57,671 bases of DNA, from contig SVSM01000008.1 in assembly GCA_015064295.1 (NCBI GenBank), forward strand, positions 1 through 57,671, read 5' to 3'. This DNA is from Oscillospiraceae bacterium. GTDB lineage: Bacteria > Bacillota > Clostridia > Oscillospirales > CAG-272. The translations under genes and the position numbers were made by a program. The notes under the pieces were generated by a model. That model did no database searches. It was not told the origin of the DNA and saw nothing but the letters and a program-made list of their open reading frames with translations. This document shows, piece by piece, positions 7,940 through 15,911 of this stretch. Within the stretch, counting starts at the first letter, position 1; each line of letters begins with the position of its first letter.

Positions 7940-9226
7940 TCAAAAAATTCGTATCGCTCCTTGGTGCCGTATCCGCAGGACGGCGCAGGCACCCGCTCCG
8001 AAGACCGCTTCCATAGCCTCTTGATAGGCTTTCACCGCTTCGCGCGGCAGGAAGGCCTGAACAGTACCCGCAAAGCCCCCGCCGTGAAGGCGCCACGCCG
8101 CAGGGAGGGGTGTATGCCGTAACGCCCGTTCGGTTACGGCAAGGGCCAGGGAGAGCCCCTGCTCTCTTACGTTTTTTACGGTATAGACGTTCTGCAGCCA
8201 CATAAAGCTGGAGCGTCCCGAGGCCTCCACTCCGCGGAGAAATCCCACAAGGTCGCCCTCTCTTAAGCAGGCGGCCTGCTTCTCAACCCGCTCGGTCTCA
8301 TCCAGAAAGTGAAGGGCTCGCAGAATGGCGCGGTCGCCGCAGGTCTTGCGAAGCTCGGCGGCGCGGGCAAGGACCTCATGGCAGGTCAGTCCCCGAAGCA
8401 CCGTTTGACCGAAGGCCGAAGCGACGGCCTTCATTTCGGCAGGCACCGAGGCGTAGTCCTCGTTCAGGTCGGCGTGGCTGCCGCCGGTATTGGTCATGCA
8501 AAGGCAATAGCCCGCCGCCGAAAGGTCAAATTCCAGCTTCTCGATTTTGGCAGAAGCAGGATTTTCAAAATCCATGAAGGAAATGCCTCCCACGGCACAG
8601 GCCATCTGATCCATCAGCCCCGAGGGCTTTCCGAAGTATACGTTCTCGGCAAACTGCCCGATCTCGGCAAGAACGGGGGCAGGAATAACGCCGCCGTTTG
8701 CCAGATCGTTCAAGATCGCGCCGATCATGACCTCAAAGGCCGCCGAGGAGGAGAGGCCGGAGCCCTTCAAGACCGAGGAGGTGGTGTAGGCGTCAAAGCC
8801 GCAGACCTCATATCCCCGCTTGGCAAAGCCGGCGCAGACGCCGGCGATCAACGCTTCGGAGGTGTAATATCTCCCTTCGTCGGGTGCGGTCGGATGACAG
8901 CTCACCGCATCGATGGGAAAGCCCTTACTCTTGACGGTCACGGCATCGTCCTTCCGTCCCGAGACCACGGCGATGATATCAAGCTCCACCGCCGCCGCCA
9001 GAACGCATCCGCCGTTATGGTCGGTATGGTTTCCCGACAGCTCCGTGCGCCCCGGCACCGAAAACAGGCGTGTCTCCCGTTCCTCACCGTAGAGGGCGGC
9101 AAATGCCTTTACCGCCTCGGCATAGCGAGCCGTCTGCTCGGTAACCCGATCGGCGCCGTAAAGTGCGGCAAGGCGATCCTCAAGACCGCCGCTTTGGATG
9201 TAGAGAAGCAATTCCTTTGCCTTCAC
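7940..9226 (-). CDS. galK: Galactokinase
   Basis: A 428-residue GHMP kinase that phosphorylates galactose at C1 with ATP, the first committed step of the Leloir pathway. The sugar-binding signature GRTELSGNHTDHNGG is at residues 59-73. The ATP loop GSGLSSSAA and the C-terminal LHGGGFAGT motif are intact. Start is GTG (complement 9224-9226) behind GGGAGGG. galT and galE are not in the window. It lies about 50 nt after the hydrolase gene and is probably co-transcribed with it. The slightly long N-terminus is normal for clostridial forms. Confidence 0.93.
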   Translation of the reverse strand: MKAKELLLYIQSGGLEDRLAALYGADRVTEQTARYAEAVKAFAALYGEERETRLFSVPGRTELSGNHTDHNGGCVLAAAVELDIIAVVSGRKDDAVTVKSKGFPIDAVSCHPTAPDEGRYYTSEALIAGVCAGFAKRGYEVCGFDAYTTSSVLKGSGLSSSAAFEVMIGAILNDLANGGVIPAPVLAEIGQFAENVYFGKPSGLMDQMACAVGGISFMDFENPASAKIEKLEFDLSAAGYCLCMTNTGGSHADLNEDYASVPAEMKAVASAFGQTVLRGLTCHEVLARAAELRKTCGDRAILRALHFLDETERVEKQAACLREGDLVGFLRGVEASGRSSFMWLQNVYTVKNVREQGLSLALAVTERALRHTPLPAAWRLHGGGFAGTVQAFLPREAVKAYQEAMEAVFGAGACAVLRIRHQGAIRIF

Positions 9227-9276
9227 CGTTTTCCCTCCCGTCAGCGTTTTTCGGTAACAGGGGATCGAGTCCCTTC

Positions 9277-10215
9277 TTATCGCTCCTTCGCCGCAAGCAG
9301 GAAGGCCTTGCAGGCCTCCTGACAGGCCGCCTCGTCCACCAGATAGCTGAGGCCGTGGCCGGCGCCCTCCACACTCACGAGTCGCTTGGGTGCCCGGCAG
9401 GCGTCGTAATTGCTGATGCTCATGTGATGGGGCACGAAATCATCGGCCATACCGTGGATCAACAGAATGGGGTAGGTCTCGTTCCTTTCCATGGCGTCGG
9501 TAGCGGAGACTTCTTTAAGATCAAATCCGGCCACCCGCTTTACGACCCAACGAAACAGGGGCATAAAGGGGTATTTCGGAATGTGCATCGACCGCTTGGC
9601 CACGTCGCAGACGATCTCCCAGGGAGAGGTGTAGCCGCAATCGGCCATCACGGCCTTGACGTTTCTCGGAAGATCAAGCTCGGTGGCCATAAGAACCGTG
9701 GCGGCTCCCATGGAAATGCCGTCCAGTACGATACCGATCCCGTCGCCGAAGCGGTCCACCAGATACCGACACCAGCTACGGCAATCGTAGCGCTCCTTGA
9801 CTCCGAAGGTGATCCACTCCCCCTCGCTTTCACCGTGGGCACGCTGGGTCACCAAAAGGACGTTGTATCCCAGGCTGCGGAAAAAGTCCACTGCGCAAAC
9901 GAAGTCCTTCGGCCCCGAATGAAAGCCGTGCATACAGAGAAGAAAATGGTCGGTGGGCTCGTCGGCATAATACAGCTCGCCCACCAGACGAAGGCCGTCC
10001 TCCGACGTCGTCTCCACCGCCTCCGGCGTCAGCGACGCCAGTCTCTTGCGCCCTTCGTTCAGGCGAGCCAAAAGCGCCGGCTGATCCCGCAGGACGTCGT
10101 CAATGACGTAGGGTGGGCCGCCCCGCCCGAAGACCTTTTTTGCCATATGGATTAGAAACAGCAGGACGGCAAGAAACAAGACCGCCACTACCAAGGGGAT
10201 CCACAAGTGCCACAT
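9277..10215 (-). CDS. Membrane-anchored alpha/beta hydrolase
   Basis: A 312-residue protein with an N-terminal membrane helix (WIPLVVAVLFLAVLLFLIH) and an alpha/beta-hydrolase fold. It has the nucleophile elbow GISMGAA, an acid residue in HGMADDFVP and the catalytic His in GAGHGLSY. The CMHGFHSGP oxyanion loop is present. Such YqkD-like proteins are extracytoplasmic or membrane-facing esterases of unknown substrate. The ATG at 10213-10215 is chosen because GGAGGG lies 5 nt before it; an in-frame TTG six codons upstream lacks a ribosome site. Confidence 0.85.
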   Translation of the reverse strand: MWHLWIPLVVAVLFLAVLLFLIHMAKKVFGRGGPPYVIDDVLRDQPALLARLNEGRKRLASLTPEAVETTSEDGLRLVGELYYADEPTDHFLLCMHGFHSGPKDFVCAVDFFRSLGYNVLLVTQRAHGESEGEWITFGVKERYDCRSWCRYLVDRFGDGIGIVLDGISMGAATVLMATELDLPRNVKAVMADCGYTSPWEIVCDVAKRSMHIPKYPFMPLFRWVVKRVAGFDLKEVSATDAMERNETYPILLIHGMADDFVPHHMSISNYDACRAPKRLVSVEGAGHGLSYLVDEAACQEACKAFLLAAKER

Positions 10216-10246
10216 ACGGCCCTCCGTGAGCAAATTCTATCATCTT

Positions 10247-10275
10247 ATTATAGCATGCCCCGCCCCTCTTTTCAA
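10247..10275 (-). promoter_or_regulatory. sigma-A promoter of the hydrolase-galK-ATPase cluster
   Basis: On the minus strand TTGAAA (10270-10275), a 17-bp spacer and TATAAT (10247-10252), about 30 nt before the hydrolase ATG. Confidence 0.8.
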
Positions 10276-10324
10276 GAACAACTTGTAAAATTTTGCAGGG
10301 AGGCACTTTCTTGGGGCAAGGCCC

Positions 10325-10353
10325 TTGCGGGGCGCTGGGGTTTGTGATATAAT
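10325..10353 (+). promoter_or_regulatory. sigma-A promoter of mrnC
   Basis: TTGCGG (10325-10330), a 17-bp spacer and TATAAT (10348-10353). Confidence 0.75.
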
Positions 10354-10418
10354 GGAACAAACGGGGCGAGGGGCTTATCTTGCCGACCGTCCCTTCTCAC
10401 ACCGAAAAGGACCCGATT

Positions 10419-10808
10419 ATGATGTTCGACATTCCTTCTTATGACATGCTGGCAGGAGCGCCTCTTGCGTATTTGGGTGATGCAATTTTAGAGGTCATCA
10501 CCCGCCGGTATCTGCTCTCCACCGGCATCACCGACGTGGGACGGCTCAACCAAATGGCCCTCTCCTACGTCCGCGCCACCGCCCAGAGCGATGCCGTGGA
10601 GCGCATCCTTCCCCACCTCACCGAGGAGGAGACCGCTGTCTTTAAGCGTGGGCGTAATGCCCACGGCATTGCCATCCCCAAGAGTGCCTCAGCCTCCCAG
10701 TACCGACGGGCCACCGGCCTTGAGGCCCTCTTCGGTTACCTTTCCCTCCACGGACGGGAGGAACGGATGAAGGAGCTGTTTCTTTTGGGTTTCGTTCCCG
10801 AAGCGTAA
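10419..10808 (+). CDS. mrnC: Mini-ribonuclease III
   Basis: About 129 residues forming a single RNase III catalytic domain without a double-stranded-RNA-binding domain. The LAYLGDAILEV motif carries the catalytic acidic residues, followed by RGRNAHGIAIPKSASASQYRRATGLEALFGYL, the Mini-III version of the second motif. Mini-III matures 23S rRNA by trimming both ends of the precursor. The ATG at 10419 is preferred because AAAAGGA precedes it; a second ATG follows directly. It has its own promoter and is not beside cysS here. Confidence 0.9.
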   Translation: MMFDIPSYDMLAGAPLAYLGDAILEVITRRYLLSTGITDVGRLNQMALSYVRATAQSDAVERILPHLTEEETAVFKRGRNAHGIAIPKSASASQYRRATGLEALFGYLSLHGREERMKELFLLGFVPEA

Positions 10809-10849
10809 AAACAGGCGTCTGTTGCTAAGGCAACAGACGCCTGCTTTTA
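10809..10849. terminator. Bidirectional terminator between mrnC and the LysR gene
   Basis: A perfect 14-bp stem (10812-10825 with 10830-10843, loop TAAG) is flanked by AAAAA on the left and CTTTTA on the right. The TAA stop of the minus-strand LysR gene (10847-10849) lies in the T tract. Confidence 0.9.
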
Positions 10850-11743
10850 TCGTTTGATCACGTACTCCTTCGGCAGATACCTACCGATGTTATCCAACAA
10901 AAAGCGGATAAACCGCTTGGCGGCAATGGGAAGCAGATCCTCCCGCTGGAAGGCCACGCCGACAGTACGCCTGACCGGCGTCTCGATGGGCACCGTCTTG
11001 ATGCGGTAGGCGTCGGCACGGTCCAGCAGCATGGCCGGCAGAATGCTGACACCGATCCCCGTCTCGACCATGGACAAAATGGTATAGTCGTCGTGAATAC
11101 GGAACTTCACGTTGGGGGACAGCCCCGCCGTCTCGAAGGCGTCCAGCACGGTATTGATGCCTCCCTCCTCCACCACGATCAGCGGCTCCTCCGCCATGGC
11201 GGCAAGAGATACCGACGACCTTGCGGCATAGGGATGATCCTCGGCTACGACCGCACGGAATTCGTCTTGTGCAAAGGGCAGTATCGTGAGTCCCGCCGCT
11301 GCCGCGGGATAGAGAAAGCCGAAATCGATGAGCCCCCCGCGGATCCGCTCGGGCAGCGTGGTGTTATCACCGGGAGACAGCACCACCCGGATCCCCGGGT
11401 AGGCACGGCTGAAATCACTCATGACGCCGGGCAAAAGCCGCTGGGACATACTGGAGAAGGTTCCGATCCGGATCTCACCCGAGGCCAGGCCGTTAATCTC
11501 CCCCACCCGGTCCTGAAGCTCGCGGTGGACCAATACGTATTTCTGAATCAGGGGATATAGCTCCTCCCCCTCCCGCGTCAGGCGGACACCCGTGCGGGTA
11601 CGGGTGAGAAGCGTCATGGAAAACTCGTTTTCAAGAGAGCGGATCATCTGACTCACCGCCGCCTGGGTATAGCCCAGGGCCTCGGCCGCTCGGGTAAAGC
11701 TACCGCACTCGATGATCTTGCAAAAAGCCGTATACCGTATCAT
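10847..11743 (-). CDS. LysR family transcriptional regulator
   Basis: A 298-residue LysR-type regulator. It has an N-terminal winged helix-turn-helix (CGSFTRAAEALGYTQAAVSQMIRSLE) and a C-terminal two-lobed substrate-binding domain starting near GEIRIGTFSSMSQRLLP. The longer frame beginning at 11890 reads through a promoter and a repeat, so the ATG at 11741-11743 with GGAAGGA is used. No divergently transcribed target gene is next to it, so the effector and regulon are unknown. It is transcribed towards mrnC and shares its terminator. Confidence 0.92.
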   Translation of the reverse strand: MIRYTAFCKIIECGSFTRAAEALGYTQAAVSQMIRSLENEFSMTLLTRTRTGVRLTREGEELYPLIQKYVLVHRELQDRVGEINGLASGEIRIGTFSSMSQRLLPGVMSDFSRAYPGIRVVLSPGDNTTLPERIRGGLIDFGFLYPAAAAGLTILPFAQDEFRAVVAEDHPYAARSSVSLAAMAEEPLIVVEEGGINTVLDAFETAGLSPNVKFRIHDDYTILSMVETGIGVSILPAMLLDRADAYRIKTVPIETPVRRTVGVAFQREDLLPIAAKRFIRFLLDNIGRYLPKEYVIKR

Positions 11744-11773
11744 ATCGTCGTCCTTCCGTATGCTCTTGCATTG

Positions 11774-11802
11774 ATTATATACCATTTTCCCCCATCCGTC
11801 AA
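11774..11802 (-). promoter_or_regulatory. sigma-A promoter of the LysR gene
   Basis: On the minus strand TTGACG (11797-11802), a 17-bp spacer and TATAAT (11774-11779), 30 nt before the ATG. Confidence 0.8.
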
Positions 11803-11825
11803 GATAGGACACCCGAACCCCATAA

Positions 11826-11930
11826 AAACAGCGTGCCGCAAGCGGCACGCCATTCAAAGTTCTTAAAAAGTCAAGAAAAACTTTTTTCAAGAAGTTTTTC
11901 TTGCGGGGTGCGGGGCAGCCCCGCCTTTCA
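11826..11930 (-). repeat. Intergenic multi-hairpin element, copy 3 (reverse)
   Basis: Directly downstream of rluB on the minus strand: a GC hairpin (GGGGCTGCCCC), then an A/T stem (AAGAAAAACTT with AAGTTTTTCTT type arms) and the TTTGAATGGC linker. The third hairpin is replaced here by a normal terminator stem (GCGTGCCGC / GCGGCACGC, 11832-11851). Confidence 0.7.
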
Positions 11931-11932
11931 CG

Positions 11933-12664
11933 TCACTTATAATTCTTCAAATAGTCCACCTGAGCACGGGTCAGACGCTTCCAGCAACCCGCCTTCAGAT
12001 TCCCGAGGGTGATGGCACCGATGGCCACCCGACGGAGATTCAGCACCGTCAGCTCCAACTGCTCGCACATCTTGCGGATCTGGCGGTTGCGTCCCTCAAA
12101 GAGGGTGATCCCGATGGAGGTGGATTCCTCCTTCATGGAGAGGATCTTGGCAATGGCGGGCTGTGTCTCGTAGCCGTCGATCACCATGGGACGGTTGAGC
12201 TTCAGAAGCTGCTGCTCGGTGATCTTCCCCTTGACCTTCACGGTATAGAGCTTGGGAATGTGATGGCTGGGATGCATCAGCTTGTTGGCCAGCTCGCCGT
12301 CGTTGGTCATGAGAAGCAGGCCCTCCGACTCCAGGTCCAGCCGCCCGCAGGGGTAAACGCGGCATCCCACGTCCTCCACAAGAGAGGCCACACACTTCCG
12401 CCCCCTCTCGTCACTCATGGTGGTGACGTAGCCACGGGGCTTATTCAGCATAATATAGACGTGGTGGCGGCTGTCGGGACGCTCCACCGGCTTGCCCAGG
12501 TATTCCACCCGGTCGATGCCCGGCAGGATCTTCCGCCCCTGCTCCACTCGCTCGCCGTTGACCTTGATACGGCCGGCGGCGATCTCCTCCTCGGCCTTGC
12601 GGCGGGACATCAGACCACAGTCTGCCACGTATTTTTGTATCCGTACTTGATTTTGTTCTTCCAT
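11933..12664 (-). CDS. rluB: Pseudouridine synthase, RluB family
   Basis: A 243-residue protein with an N-terminal S4 RNA-binding domain (VRIQKYVADCGLMSRRKAEEEIAAGRI) and an RsuA/RluB catalytic domain. The catalytic Asp is in the GRLDLESEGLLL motif, and the FEGRNRQIRKM motif is present. It makes a pseudouridine in 23S rRNA. It follows the D,D-carboxypeptidase by 16 nt and ends the long lon-to-rluB run. Confidence 0.93.
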   Translation of the reverse strand: MEEQNQVRIQKYVADCGLMSRRKAEEEIAAGRIKVNGERVEQGRKILPGIDRVEYLGKPVERPDSRHHVYIMLNKPRGYVTTMSDERGRKCVASLVEDVGCRVYPCGRLDLESEGLLLMTNDGELANKLMHPSHHIPKLYTVKVKGKITEQQLLKLNRPMVIDGYETQPAIAKILSMKEESTSIGITLFEGRNRQIRKMCEQLELTVLNLRRVAIGAITLGNLKAGCWKRLTRAQVDYLKNYK

Positions 12665-12680
12665 GCTGATTCCTTATCCG

Positions 12681-13814
12681 TTATCTGAATAGCGAGAGAA
12701 ACCACTCCCACAGGCTTTGCTTTTTCAACTGCCGTTCCACCTCATGGACGGCGATCAGCTCCTGCGATGCGATCCGATGAGTGCCGTCATACCAGACGAT
12801 CCGCCCCAGCACCTGCCCTTCGGCCACGGGGGCGTAGTAAAAGCGGGACATTTCGTAGACTGCACGAAGCTTCCGTTCCCCTTTGGGAAGGGTAACGGTG
12901 ACGGGGCCAGCGGCATAATACCGCACGGCATCCGCCGTCCCTCCCACCACGGGAGCAACACCGAACACGCCGCTCTCGGGAAGAAGGGTGACCGTCTCCA
13001 GGCGTTCAAAGCCGAGGTTGAGCATCCGACGGTGGTCATTCCAGTCGTCGGGGGCCTTCAGCGTCACCGCCACGAGAGTGACTCCGTTCCGTTCCGCCGC
13101 CGTCACAAGACAGCGGCCGCTTCGCTTGGTAAAGCCGGTCTTCACCCCGATGCACCCCTTGTAGGAACGCAAGAGGCGGTTGTGATTGATCAGCACACGG
13201 GTGCCTTGATCCCCGTTTAAGGGAATGGTCCGCTTGTAGGTGGAAACGATTGCCCGAAAGGTCTCGTTCCCCAAGGCATAGGCCGTCAGGGCCGCCAGGT
13301 CCCGGGCCGTGGTATAATGCCCTTCCCCGTCAAGACCGTGAGGATTCTCAAAGGCCGTATCGGTCAGCCCCAAGGCCTCGGCCTTGCGGTTCATGAGAAC
13401 GGCAAAGTCCTCCACGCTCCCCGCCGTCAGCACGGCCAGGGCCGTGGCGGCGTCGTTGGCGCTTTCCAGCATAAGAGCATACAGCAGCTCCTCCACCGTC
13501 AGCTTCTCGTTCTCCACAAGATAGATAGAGGACCCCTCTACCCCTACGGCCGCCTTGGGCACGGTGACCGTCTGATCCATGGCCATTTCCTCGATGACCA
13601 CCAACGCCGTCATGATCTTGGTGGTGCTGGCCATGGGACGGCGGGTATCGGCGTCCTTTTCGTACAAAACGGCACCGCTGTCCGCCTCCATCACCACGGC
13701 TGAGGCCGCCGAAACGCCGATATCAGCGTTCGGCTCCCCGTATATCCGGGTGGGAAGCATCAGCAGCATCGCCATCACGAAAGCGACGCCCTTTGCTATG
13801 CGCTTGCCTTTCAT
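12681..13814 (-). CDS. D-alanyl-D-alanine carboxypeptidase, DacF/DacB type
   Basis: A 377-residue penicillin-binding protein 5-like enzyme that trims the terminal D-Ala from peptidoglycan stem peptides. It has a signal peptide and the three active-site motifs: STTK (residues 63-66), SAN (MLESANDAATAL) and KTG (VKTGFTKRSG). A C-terminal beta-rich domain (PVTVTLPKGERKL) and an amphipathic end (LWEWFLSLFR) fit a membrane-associated PBP5 form. The upstream gene is the sporulation gene ytfJ. A sigma-E-like promoter and a hairpin over the ribosome site point to sporulation-timed synthesis, as for DacB/DacF in Bacillus. Confidence 0.93.
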   Translation of the reverse strand: MKGKRIAKGVAFVMAMLLMLPTRIYGEPNADIGVSAASAVVMEADSGAVLYEKDADTRRPMASTTKIMTALVVIEEMAMDQTVTVPKAAVGVEGSSIYLVENEKLTVEELLYALMLESANDAATALAVLTAGSVEDFAVLMNRKAEALGLTDTAFENPHGLDGEGHYTTARDLAALTAYALGNETFRAIVSTYKRTIPLNGDQGTRVLINHNRLLRSYKGCIGVKTGFTKRSGRCLVTAAERNGVTLVAVTLKAPDDWNDHRRMLNLGFERLETVTLLPESGVFGVAPVVGGTADAVRYYAAGPVTVTLPKGERKLRAVYEMSRFYYAPVAEGQVLGRIVWYDGTHRIASQELIAVHEVERQLKKQSLWEWFLSLFR

Positions 13815-13823
13815 AGACCGTCC

Positions 13824-13842
13824 TCCGATTTCTGGTATCGGA
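13824..13842 (-). promoter_or_regulatory. Small hairpin covering the ribosome site of the D,D-carboxypeptidase gene
   Basis: Arms 13824-13829 and 13837-13842 pair over 6 bp (TCCGAT / ATCGGA). The arm nearer the gene overlaps the GGAGGA site at 13821-13826. The other arm lies where the sigma-E-type transcript should start. Confidence 0.45.
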
Positions 13843-13844
13843 AC

Positions 13845-13874
13845 AGTATATGAAAGAGAGGAGCGCTTTATTTC
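13845..13874 (-). promoter_or_regulatory. Possible sigma-E-type promoter of the D,D-carboxypeptidase gene
   Basis: On the minus strand CATATACT (13845-13852) fits the sigma-E -10 consensus CATAYAMT in full. At the normal 14-bp spacing the -35 is GAAATAAA (13867-13874), a weak match. Transcription would start near 13838. Confidence 0.45.
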
Positions 13875-14392
13875 TTTTCGGCTTCCTTTTCCAGCTTCTC
13901 GGCCATCTCCTCAATGTCGGCGGCCAGCTTCTCGTCATCCAGCGCCGTCTCGGGGGTCTTCTTGGCAAAGATCTCCTTAATGCGGGAAATAATGTCGGGG
14001 ACCTTCTCGGCAAAGGACGAGATGGAATTGATGGTGCCGGCAGGGCCCGATGCGGCGGCCGCAGGGGAGGTGATATTCATCATCGTCACGTTCCCCTCGG
14101 CGGAGACCACCAGGAAGCAAACGGGAGTCACCGTCACGCCGGTGCCGCCACCGCCGCCGAAGCAGGGGGTCTGTCCCTTGACGGTCTTGGTGGAAGCGTC
14201 CTTACCGTCCCCGGTCTTGGGCAGATAGTCAAGACCGCCCGACGCAAAGCCGACGGACACCTTCGATACCGGAATGATCACGGTTCCGTTATTGGTGGGA
14301 ATAGGATCCCCCACCACGGTGCCGGAATCGGCAATGGTGCGGATGCTGTCAAGAGAGCTGCTGATCATTTCACTTAATTTGTTATCGGTCAT
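13868..14392 (-). CDS. ytfJ: Sporulation protein YtfJ (GerW family)
   Basis: A 174-residue protein with the GerW/YtfJ core: TVVGDPIPTNNGTVIIPVSKVSVGFASGG, a Gly-rich loop (GGGGGTGVTVTPVCFLVV) and a charged C-terminal helix (IEEMAEKLEKEAEKK). In Bacillus it is a forespore protein needed for normal germination. The ATG at 14390-14392 overlaps the stop of the upstream DUF2953 gene (ATGA) and has GGAGG, so the longer open frame is not used. The pair is the ytfI-ytfJ pair known from Bacillus. Confidence 0.92.
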   Translation of the reverse strand: MTDNKLSEMISSSLDSIRTIADSGTVVGDPIPTNNGTVIIPVSKVSVGFASGGLDYLPKTGDGKDASTKTVKGQTPCFGGGGGTGVTVTPVCFLVVSAEGNVTMMNITSPAAAASGPAGTINSISSFAEKVPDIISRIKEIFAKKTPETALDDEKLAADIEEMAEKLEKEAEKK

Positions 14393-15204
14393 GATGAAAC
14401 CTCCTTGCCCGCCTGTTGGGGGGCGTTTTCCTTCTTGTTTTGAGTATGGTCGATCGGAGCGCTCTGCCCCGAGGGGGTATCGTGGGATTCGGGCTTGGTG
14501 TCCTTTGGCTTTGGCTCGTGCTTCGGCATGACAAGATAGCCCTTCAGAGCCGTCATGCCAAGGGAAACCACCTGCCACACACGGATATGGAAATCGATAT
14601 GCACCTTGAAGGTGGGCTGCTCGGTCAGGTAATCCACCCGTACTGAGATCGTACCCTCCCGCTTATCGGGGTAGCGGATCTGCAGATGGCGGTCAAGGAG
14701 CTCCTTGAGATAGGCCACTCCCTGGCAGACGTACCCAAAGGTCACGGCCGTCTTGGCGGCATCGCCGCTTGCTACCACCACGTCGATGTGATGCACGTCG
14801 ATACGGAGCCGCTTACCAAACCGTGTTATAACCCGCAGGATCACGTATTTGACCAGATCGATACCGAAGGCGACGTTTTCCTTCAGCGATCGCTTGGGCG
14901 GCTCTTGGCCGGCCGCCTTCACGGCCTTCTTCTTTTCTTCCTTTTTGCGGGCCGCCGCGGCCTTGGCAAGCTCTCGCTTGCGGAAGCGCTTTTCCTCCCG
15001 CAGTCTTCGCTTGCGGAAGGTCTTGATGCGGTAGTCCTTTAGCCTCGGCCGGCTCTTCCGCTTGGGATGTAGTCGAATGCGAAAGCACAGGACCCGAAGC
15101 GTCAGGGTAAGCTCATCCTCGGCCTTGAGGATCAGCGTCAGATTCAGACAGGCAAGGAGCGTAAAGAACGCCGCGATGCCAAGCAAAATGTAAAGTACCG
15201 TCAC
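14389..15204 (-). CDS. DUF2953 domain-containing protein (YtfI-like)
   Basis: A 271-residue protein with an N-terminal membrane helix (TVLYILLGIAAFFTLLACLNL), a very basic middle (residues about 45-100, rich in Arg, Lys and Glu) and the DUF2953 core (HHIDVVVASGDAAKTAVTFG). The tail is hydrophilic and low-complexity. The start is GTG behind AAGGAGG. Its partner ytfJ follows with a 4-nt overlap, supporting a role in spore formation, though the molecular role is unknown. Confidence 0.85.
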   Translation of the reverse strand: MTVLYILLGIAAFFTLLACLNLTLILKAEDELTLTLRVLCFRIRLHPKRKSRPRLKDYRIKTFRKRRLREEKRFRKRELAKAAAARKKEEKKKAVKAAGQEPPKRSLKENVAFGIDLVKYVILRVITRFGKRLRIDVHHIDVVVASGDAAKTAVTFGYVCQGVAYLKELLDRHLQIRYPDKREGTISVRVDYLTEQPTFKVHIDFHIRVWQVVSLGMTALKGYLVMPKHEPKPKDTKPESHDTPSGQSAPIDHTQNKKENAPQQAGKEVSS

Positions 15205-15236
15205 GGCGTCACCTCCTTCAAATTTTGGGGGAGTCG

Positions 15237-15911
15237 TTATTCCGCCTCGACGGGGGCGGTGGCTTCGGCAGGAACAGGGGCTTCGACGAGGGCGGAGACT
15301 TCGGCGGGCACTGCCTCCGTTGCGGCGGTGGCTTCGGCGGGTACCTCTTCGGCTTCGGGGGTAGATGCGGCATCGCCGTCAGTCTCCGGGGAGGATGCCA
15401 CCGCCTCCAGCACCTCGTTCTTGGGCAGCTCCTCAAGGGAGGCCAGGCCAAAGCAACGGAGGAAGGTCTCGGTAGTACCGTAGAGATTGGGCTTTCCGGG
15501 GACGTCAAGGCGTCCCGTCACCTCAATCAGCTGCTTTTCGCACAGGGTAGTAACGGCGTAGGAGCTGTCCACCCCCCGCACCTGCTCGATGAAGGCCTTG
15601 GTCACCGGCTGGTTGTAGGCCACGATGGCCAGCACCTCAAGAGCCGAATGGGAAAGGGCTCCGCCGCTTCGCATACCCAGAGCGTTTTTTACCTGACGCT
15701 CGTAGCTTTCGTTGGTGCAGAGCTGACAGGAATCGGAAAAGCGGACCAGACGGATGCCCCGTCCCTCGTAGGAAAAGGCGCCGCTGTCAAGAAGCTCGGA
15801 AAGCTCCTCCACCGTCATCTGACAGGTCTCGGCAATCGATTCGTATTTGACGGGAAAGCCGGCGGCAAACAGGATGGCCTCCACCACCGGGATCCATTCT
15901 TCATGATTCAT
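15237..15911 (-). CDS. scpB: SMC-Scp complex subunit ScpB
   Basis: A 224-residue ScpB. It has two winged-helix domains (VEAILFAAGFPVKYESIAE to LEVLAIVAYNQPVTKAFIEQVRGVDSS), ending the core at RCFGLASLEELP near residue 165. ScpB pairs with ScpA and SMC in chromosome condensation and origin segregation. The last 55 or so residues are unusual: a low-complexity Ala/Glu/Pro/Val tail made of imperfect VPAE-type repeats. ScpA ends by overlapping its start by 4 nt. Confidence 0.95.
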   Translation of the reverse strand: MNHEEWIPVVEAILFAAGFPVKYESIAETCQMTVEELSELLDSGAFSYEGRGIRLVRFSDSCQLCTNESYERQVKNALGMRSGGALSHSALEVLAIVAYNQPVTKAFIEQVRGVDSSYAVTTLCEKQLIEVTGRLDVPGKPNLYGTTETFLRCFGLASLEELPKNEVLEAVASSPETDGDAASTPEAEEVPAEATAATEAVPAEVSALVEAPVPAEATAPVEAE

